A DNA stretch of 64,000 nt, from assembly GCA_039720395.1 (NCBI GenBank), contig JBBPBK010000072.1, positions 124,001 through 188,000 on the forward strand, written 5' to 3'. Within the stretch, counting starts at the first letter, position 1, and every line of letters starts with the position of its first letter. Under the pieces are notes generated by a model that had not been told where the DNA came from, searched no databases, and saw only the letters and a program-made list of their open reading frames with translations. This DNA comes from Liquidambar formosana. Taxonomy: Eukaryota; Streptophyta; Magnoliopsida; Saxifragales; Altingiaceae. A program made the position numbers and the translations under genes. Of this stretch, positions 56,974-64,000 are shown piece after piece.

Positions 56974-57903
56974 TCATATGTCATCACTTAAGCACATACC
57001 CAATTCACGTTTTATGAAGTTAAACCTATCTTCTTGAAGAGGTTTTGTAAAGATGTCCACTAATTGGTGCTCCGTACCAACAAAGTTAATCTCAACATCT
57101 CCTTTTTGAACATGATCTCTTATAAAATGATGTCTAATTTCAATGTATTTAGTGTGTGAATGCTGTATGGGGTTCTTAGTTAGATTAATTGCACTTATAT
57201 TATCACATTTTATGGGAATATGATTGTAATGAAGTCCAAAGTTCTTAAGTTGTTGTTTCATGTACAACACTTGTGCACAATAACTACCGGCCGCTAAGTA
57301 TTCGGCCTTGGCTGTAGAAAGAGCAACCGAAGTTTATTTCTTGCCAAACCAAGAAACTAGGGAATGTCCAAGAAAGTGACAAGTCCCATTTGTGCTTTTG
57401 CGATCTTCTTTGCATCTGGCAAAGTCTGTATCGGAATAACTAAGCATGTCAAATGATGTGAACTTAGGATACCATATGCCAAGATTAATTGTGCCACTAA
57501 GATATTTAAATATGCGCTTAACGACAAGCATGTGAGATTCTTTAGGGCATGATTGATATCTAGCACACAAACATACGCTATACATGATATCCGGTCTAGT
57601 AGCGGTGAGATGAAGTAAACTACCAATCATACATCGGTATTTCTTTTGATCCGCAGGTTTACCTTTCTCATACTTCTCAAGTTTGATGGAGGTGCTCATA
57701 GGAATGGCAAAATTCCTTCCATCTTCCAATCCATACTTCTTGATTACGTCTTTGACATATTTGGATTGATTTAGGAAAGTTCCTTCCTTTGTTTGCTTGA
57801 TTTGTAATCCAAGGAAGAAGTTGAGTTCACCCATCATGCTCATTTCAAATTCTTCTCGCATGACTTTAGCAAAATCCTCACATAAACTTTCATTTGTAGA
57901 ACC
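56974..57903 (-). pseudogene. Copia-2 RT C-terminal part and RNase H
   Basis: A continuation of the pol frame after a one-base deletion near 57904-57907, just after the CVDD box. It contains GELNFFLGLQI, TATRPDIMYSV, a decayed RNase H first motif (YSDTDFARC), VALSTAKAEYLAAG and VDIFTKPL. The frame is interrupted by TAA at 57334-57336. The stop ending the frame at 56974 is the natural pol end. Confidence 0.9.
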
Positions 57904-59561
57904 AAAATAATATCATCAACACATATTTGAATAATTAGCATGTCCTTATCAATGGTTTTGATGAAAAGTGTGGTGTCAAGTTTTCCTCTTTTAAAACCAT
58001 TTTTGATTAGAAAACCACTAAGTCTTTCATACCAAGCTCTAGGAGCTTGTTTCAAACCATATAAAGTTTTTGATAATTTGAACACATGGTTAGAAAATTC
58101 ATGACTTTCAAAACCAGAAGGTTGTTCAACATAAACTTCCTCCTCAATAAAACCATTTAAGAAAGCACTCTTGACATCCATTTGAAATAATTTGAAATCT
58201 TTATGGCATACAAATGCAAGTAGCATCCTAATGGCTTCAAGTCTTGCAACTGGTGCATAAGTTTCATTATGATCAATACCTTCTTGTTGATTGAAACCTT
58301 GGGCAACTAATTGTGCCTTGTTTCTTACAATGGTACCCAATTCATCTTTCTTATTTCTATAGACCCACTTGGTGCCTATTACACCATGGTTATGAGGTCT
58401 AGGAACCAAGGTCCAAACCTTGTTCCTTTCAAATTGGTTAAGTTCTTCTTGCATAGCAAGAATCCATAATTCATCATTTTCGGCTTTATTAATATTCTTA
58501 GGTTCAATTTGAGATAAAAATGCAAGATGATCACAAATATTTCTCATGGAAGAACGAGTTCTTACCTTACGTGAGGGTTCACCTAGGATTTGATCCTTAG
58601 GATGATTTCTCATGAATTTCCAAGTCTTGGTGACATCCAAATGAAGTAGAGTGTTTTCAATTTCTACTTTTTCTTTTGGTTTCTTGACTTCAATGACTTC
58701 ATCTTCTTCCTTTTCTTTGCCTTTGTCTTGAGAATCTTGCTTGTCATTAAGATTCATGTTCTCAACTTGTTCTTGCAAACTTGTACCTACATCATTATCA
58801 TCATCCACATTTCTCTTGGGGACAAGAGGGTTAGTTTCATCAAATACAACATGCATAGATTCTTGAATGGTTAAAGTTCTCTTGTTAAAAACTCTATCTG
58901 TTTTACTTTTCATAGAATATCCTAGAAATACACCTTCATCGGATTTAGAATCAAATTTAGAAACTTTATCTCTATCATTTAATATAAAGCATTTACAACC
59001 AAAGACTTTAAAGTAACCTATATTAGGTTTCTTATCATTCCATAATTCATAAGGAGTTTTTCCAAGTTTAGATCTTAATAACACTCAGTTCATAACATAG
59101 CATGCGGTGTTGATGGCCTCGGCCCAAAAATATTGAGGTAAATAAAGTTCATTAAGCATTGTTCTAGACATTTCTTCAAGAGTTCTATTCTTCCTTTCAA
59201 CCACACTATTTTGTTGAGGAGTTCTAGGTGCGGAGAAATTGTGACCAAAACCATTCTCATCATAATATTGTTCAATATCTTTATTGACAAATTCGCTCCC
59301 CCTATCACTCCTAACATAAGTAATGGTATAGCTTTTCTCATTTTGGACTCTTCTACAATATGTAACAAATGTAGCATGAGTCTCATCTTTGTGTGCAAGG
59401 AAGAACACCTATGTATATCTAGAGTAGTCATCAACAATCACAAATGGATAGTGCTTTCCTTCAAGACTTGCAATAGCAATAGGTCCAAATAAGTCCATAT
59501 GAATAAGTTGCAAAGGTCTTGTAGTTGAAATATGAGTTTCTGTTTTAAAAGAAAACTTGGT
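57840..59561 (-). pseudogene. Copia-2 integrase and RT
   Basis: Minus strand. Integrase core with all three acidic positions: HMDLFGP, VRSDRGSEF and NSVVERKNRTL. It is interrupted by TAG (59409-59411) and TGA (59085-59087). Then [10 protein letters not shown], a spacer, and RT with [32 protein letters not shown] and [17 protein letters not shown]. The YVDD box reads CVDD. Immediately after it a base is missing in a poly(A) run (plus strand ~57904), which shifts the frame. The frame otherwise stays open. Confidence 0.92.
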
Positions 59562-60103
59562 TTGTTTTCCAAATTGGCATGCACTACAAATTCCATCTTT
59601 TGAAAATTTTGCTTTTGGTAAACCTCTTACAAGTTCATGCCTAGAAAGTTTTGAAATTAAATCTATGCTAACGTGTCCAAGTCTTCTATGCCATAACTAA
59701 TGATTTTCATTTAAAGCGGAGAAGCAATGTAAATTTTGTAATGCGATTTCTTTGAACTCTATAGCATAGATGTTACCAATCCTATATGCAACAAATAGAG
59801 TCTTATTATCATCCTCAATTATGCATTTATTGGATTTAGAAGTAACTCTATAACCTTTGTCACATAATTGACTAATGCTAAGGAGATTATGCTTTAGACC
59901 ATCAATTAATAAAACATTTCAACACAAAGAGAGGAATTCTTACCAACCTTGCCAATGCCAATAATCTTACCCTTGGCATTGTCTCCAAATGTCACAAATC
60001 CTCCATCCTTAGGCTTCAAAGATATGAACTTTGATCTATCACCCGTCATGTGCCTTGAACATCCGCTATCAAGAAACCATTTCTCATTGCTTGAAGACTT
60101 CAA
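59562..60103 (-). pseudogene. Copia-2 protease and GAG-pre-integrase
   Basis: Minus strand. NEKWFLDSGCSRHMTGD gives the aspartic protease active site (DSG), followed by FGDNAKGKIIGIG. A frameshift occurs near 59915. Then GLKHNLLSISQLCDKGYR, LWHRRLGHVSIDLISKLS (integrase zinc-binding His region, preceded by a TAG at about 59698-59700) and CSACQFGKQTKFSF (its Cys pair). Confidence 0.88.
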
Positions 60104-60819
60104 GCATACCTACACAGCAATCTCAAGTAACTTTCTTTGGTACCCATGCTTTCTTGGGTCCATATGTGTTAGCCATAGGTGGTGAAGTCCTCTTAACTAC
60201 CCACACCTTCCTAGGAAAACCTTTAGGTCTTCTTCTTATGTTACAAGTGTAGAAATTATGTCTATCCTTGTTACAATAGGTACATGAGACTTTAGGTGTG
60301 CTAGAGATATTAGATTTAGGAAAGAAATTTATGTAAGATTTTTGTTTAACATGTTATTGATAACCAATTCCGGCTTTATCAAAGCACCATCTTTGACTAG
60401 TTAATATCTTATCCAAGTTATCCCTTCCATTGGTAAACTTGGCCAAGGTATTAGTCAAGTCTTTAATCTTTTCTTTCAATGAAGTGTTTTCACTTTCAAG
60501 ACTAGATTGAGAGATGGTAGAGGGTGAGTCTATCCTACCTTTTAATTCTAAATTTTCATTTTTCAAAACATTTAATTCTTCTTGAAGAGATGTGATAATC
60601 TTTTTTAAATCATTATTTTTGAGAGAAAACCTTTTTAATTCAACAAATGTGTCTTCAAGTGTATCTTGCAATTCTTCATAAGTAAGAATTTCTTCTATAG
60701 GATAATCACTTGAGTTAAATTTGATTACCTCATCTTCCTATGCCATGAGACAAAAATTTGCAACTTCTTGATAGCAAGAGATCTCCTCATCTTCTTCGTC
60801 ACTATTTGTTTCATCATCC
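60104..60819 (-). pseudogene. Copia-2 gag C-terminal part (coiled coil, second zinc knuckle)
   Basis: Minus strand. DDETNSDEEDEE, then a Leu/Glu/Lys-rich coiled-coil segment around LQDTLEDTFVELKRF to LKEKIKDLTNTLAKF, then QRWCFDKAGIGYQ and a zinc knuckle CTYCNKDRHNFYTC in which the usual Gly before His is Arg. The frame is broken by stops at about 60740 and 60357 and by frame changes near 60120. A coiled coil between two knuckles is characteristic of SIRE-type gag. It is split from the upstream gag by the solo LTR. Confidence 0.8.
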
Positions 60820-63800
60820 TGTGGACCCAGGAAAACGGCCCACAAGGATTTGGCAAAATATAAGAAAAGACAACAAACGAAAAGGGAGTCGCCACCTCAT
60901 TTTTTAAGAAAAAGAGGAAAACCATAAAAATGTTTTATTTCCAAAACCTCATGACTCCATTAAAAGGAAAATCAAAGTCTTTAAAACCAGAAAATTGGAT
61001 TCAGGGGCTAAGTTATGACGTGGGAAGGTTCTAGGTAAAGCCCATAGGCACCCACATCACCCGAGTTGGTCTCTTAATTTGATTGGGCTAACTTAATAAC
61101 TTAATCACATGCAAATCAATATCAATAAACAAAATACAGCATGCAAATCAATCACAAATCCATCCTACTCCTCTAACAATCATATATGATGGATAAAAGA
61201 ATCCTAATCCATTAGCAATCACAAGCATGAATCCATCCTACTCCACTAGCAATCATATGTGATGGATAAAAGGACACAAGAAAAAGAAAACCTAAGATAC
61301 TTAGTATCCTAGGGCGGACTTGAACCTCAAAGTGAGCACCTATGTACCATGCATGGAAATACATGGATCAAAGTCCACGTAGTTCGAAGTGAATAGGGTT
61401 AAATCGTAATAGTGACTTATGGTAAACCTTAGGTTTCCTTCCATCGAGATTTTCAAAGACAAATGATTCTCAACTGGATTTCAATGAAAGATATAAACTT
61501 TTTAAAAAAGGGGTGGAAAGAAACCCTAGAATTCACCATATCCCTCTATTAGAAAATAACCCTAGGAGGGAGAAGAGAGAAGAAAGAAAAGTGAATTGGA
61601 GCACTTCATACCCCACTTACCTTGTGCAATTCTCTCCAAGCAATAGCAAGCTTAAGCGATAACAACCTTATTTGCAATAAAGCGATTATTGCACCTGTTT
61701 GCACCCTTACAAGTGCTCAAAATCATGCAAAAATAACAGAATACTAATCTAGACAGAATTACATTAAGGCCTAAAATTATCCATTAATCATGCAATCAAC
61801 AAGAATAATGAATAACTAACAACCCTAACTCAATCCTACATTCAATAACCTATCCTATATGCATAAAAACCTACTAAAATCATAATAACAATCATAAGAA
61901 TATCCAATAATATCAATGAACATGGTAACAAAGTCTATTCTAACTAAAAAGATGATATTATATGTAAAATATGGCAAAAGCCTTCCTACGGCGAGCTTTC
62001 TTAAGCAAAACTATCCTAAGATAATTTCATGTAAAAAAGTCGTTATGGGGTGGTGCAATCATCATATCCTACGTAAAATATATGTCCTAGAACACAATAG
62101 AAGTGATTTCATGCTTAAACACATCACAGAAAGCTCTCATGCAAAACCCTACTTAACAAAAATAGGATAATTATCCTTAGAAAAGGATAATATCTCAAAA
62201 AACCCTATAAAACCTACTATATGAATGCAAACCTAGCATGATTCAACTATATGTAGCATATATAAAACAACCATGATGAGCAACAACTCAAAAAGTTAAC
62301 TTAAACATGTTGTATGAAACTTGCATGAATTTAGGGTTACCGAAACCCTAATTTCACAACTATGCATTAAAACCTATGAAACGACTCTAACATATGCTCC
62401 GATCATCATGAATATTATTCATATTATATATATTAACCAACAGAAGCGTCAACTCATGACAATTATTACAGCAACTAAGATATATGAACTATACATGATT
62501 TAAGAAGAGAGAAAAGATAACGCCTTCAAAACCTTAGTAAACTAAAGTTTTTAAGGCATATAAAACCATAAATCATCTTAAGATCATTCATATCACATCA
62601 CAAATGCATTGAATTAACCTAACATGTGGAACTACTACATACACTAGAACTATCATAAAGAAAGAAGGAGAAGAATAAGGAGAAAAGCTTAAGTTCAGCA
62701 ATTGGAAGTCTATTTACCTCTTGTAGAGCTCTTCTTGCCTTCAAAATCCTTGTTCTCTTGCTTGTCTAGGGTTGAAAATCCTTCCTTTGATGTCCTTCTG
62801 GTTCTCTAACCTTGTAGATCCCTCTCTCTCTAAGTATAAAGTGCACTTGCAGCCCCTTTATGTGCTGAATATCATGTTCTTTATATAGAGGACTGACCTC
62901 CTAAACCAATGGCTAAGATTAATTCATTAAATAATGATCCTAGGGCTATTAGAGACTCTCTTGGTGCTCAAACAACTCAAATTTATTCAATCCTAAGAGG
63001 AAACAACTTGCAGGGGCGGAGGAATCCGTCAAAAGAGGGAAGAAGGGGTCAGAATCCCAAACGAAGACGGAGTCCTCGGGTGACCAACTAGGCCTGGACG
63101 GTTAGCCGTCTAGGCCTTGACAGCTGACTGTCTAGCCCCAGACGGTTACCCGAGGCCCCTATTTTCCTCGCTCCAGTTTTGACTTCTAATCCTTTTAGGA
63201 GTCCTACAAGGGTCAAATTAAGTCAGATTTTGATGAAATAAAAGCCGAAACATCCGTGATTTGAAGGGGAACACATTTTTGGACATTTTAGGACAAAAAT
63301 CCTTAACTATGGGTGCATGGTTAGGTTTTACAAAGGCAACTAACCATGGTGCATCACCGTCGCAAAGCTAGGGTTTGCACATAAAGTTGAGCCAAATGCT
63401 TTCTAATTCAAAATTCAACCTTTTTAAACATGTCTAGGATGTAAATAAAGCCCAATTGAAGTTAAATGAGAGAAAATTGAGTGGGTCTTATGAGTTAATT
63501 TGAGCAAACCAAGAAAGAGTCTTTTAGCCAACCTGAACCGTTATGAGCCGAATTGATTTTAAACCACTAATTCATCAAATTGAACCTATATATAGACTCT
63601 ATATACTCATATGAATTCAAAGGAACAACTCGGGACTCATTTCAAGGTCAAATAGAAAATATACGACTTAAAAGACGATTGTGCCCTCAAAGACGCAAAA
63701 GTTCTTATTGACTATTGAAATGAACTCCAAATCACTTCAAAATTCATACACATGATATTCAATGCTGTAGAAACTCAATGCAAGAGACTAGACTCGAAAA

Positions 63801-63862
63801 GAACTCAAAATCCTACATGGAATGATAAATCCTAGCTAAGGTGACAAAAATGGGGTGTGACA
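60820..63862. mobile_element. Solo LTR nested in the copia-2 gag
   Basis: Starts TGTGGACCCAGGAAAACGGC and ends GGGGTGTGACA, with TG...CA ends. It is flanked by CATCC on both sides (60815-60819 and 63863-63867). When it is removed, the gag frame reads across the junction. 'gggagtcgccacct' (60885-60898) is a phrase common in large plant LTRs. The start sequence is not repeated near the end, so this is a single 3043-bp LTR, not a full element. A Ty3/gypsy chromovirus origin is a guess from size. Frames inside (e.g. 61916-62170, 62909-63091) are not credible genes. Confidence 0.85.
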
Positions 63863-63867
63863 CATCC

Positions 63868-64000
63868 CAAGTAACGGTGAAGGCTTTCTTCTTGAACTTT
63901 CTATTGTCCTTGAAATTGTTGTTGTTGTGGCTTGTCTTGTTGTAGTTGTTGTTGAGTTGAGGACAATTTATCTTGATATGTCTGGGCTTTTTACGCTCAA
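63868..64000 (-). pseudogene. Copia-2 gag first zinc knuckle region (partial)
   Basis: Minus strand from the window edge: ERKKPRHIKINCPQ, a decayed CCHC knuckle (one Cys and the Gly changed to Arg), then an Asn-rich stretch and KKAFTVTWD, which continues at 60819 on the other side of the solo LTR. The N-terminal capsid part lies beyond the window. Confidence 0.75.

Larger units (their letters stand above)
53211..64000 (-). mobile_element. Ty1/copia retrotransposon, copia-2 (SIRE-like, with env-like ORF)
   Basis: Read on the minus strand: gag with a zinc knuckle (continuing past the window end), a nested solo LTR, gag coiled coil and second zinc knuckle, protease, integrase, RT, RNase H, a spacer, an env-like/plant-transposon ORF, a polypurine tract and a 3' LTR at 53211-54558. 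Copia gene order plus an extra ORF after pol and a long LTR is the layout of the SIRE/sirevirus group. Coding parts carry many stops and at least three frameshifts. The 5' LTR lies beyond 64000. Confidence 0.9.

Noticed and set aside
61916..63091. Short plus-strand frames within the solo LTR
   Set aside because: No domain; LTR DNA is noncoding.

Overview
This window is nuclear DNA of a flowering plant, most likely a eudicot. It is AT-rich and intron-bearing, with long microsatellites and dense, nested transposable elements. It contains one clearly functional gene. Everything else I can name is mobile-element DNA or a gene fragment. I cannot name the species from the sequence.

Left part (1-29 kb): no intact gene. 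The contents are a Mutator-type element with a purine/pyrimidine-rich payload (1349-2296), an almost perfect 67-bp inverted repeat (4571-4722), a two-exon papain-like cysteine protease pseudogene (7009-7734), several foldback MITEs, a SINE with a 15-bp target duplication (11809-12027), a Helitron (14263-15911) beside an orphan signal-peptide exon (14109-14232), a second Mutator-like element with ~90-bp terminal repeats (17380-18745), an LTR remnant (21143-22390), a pair of long foldback MITEs (25363-25755), and a hAT-like element hosting both a foldback MITE and a Helitron (28036-29144).

Middle (29.3-42.5 kb, minus strand): a seven-exon selenium-binding protein / methanethiol oxidase gene encoding 489 aa. 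All seven exons join in frame. Two of its six introns appear to start with GC rather than GT. Intron 1 is 7.9 kb and holds a hAT element with a perfect 8-bp duplication (35368-36101), microsatellites and a diverged direct duplication. Intron 2 holds a LINE reverse-transcriptase fragment. A G-box and a TATA-like sequence lie just upstream of the ATG.

Right part (43-64 kb): a hAT MITE, then two Ty1/copia elements. Copia-1 (44905-51669, plus strand) has 317-bp LTRs differing at 5 positions and a perfect CCCAA duplication. It has lost its integrase core and carries unusual tandem repeats in its 5' half. Copia-2 (53211 to beyond the window, minus strand) is a SIRE-like element with gag, pol and a downstream env-like/plant-transposon ORF. 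A 3.04-kb solo LTR flanked by CATCC is inserted into its gag.

The most interesting signal is in copia-2. The spacer between pol and the env-like ORF carries an array of ~17-bp quasi-palindromes, a TATA box, a CT-rich leader and a good start-codon context. The same kind of palindrome array plus TATA box occurs in its LTR. This suggests a second, LTR-like internal promoter dedicated to the third ORF.
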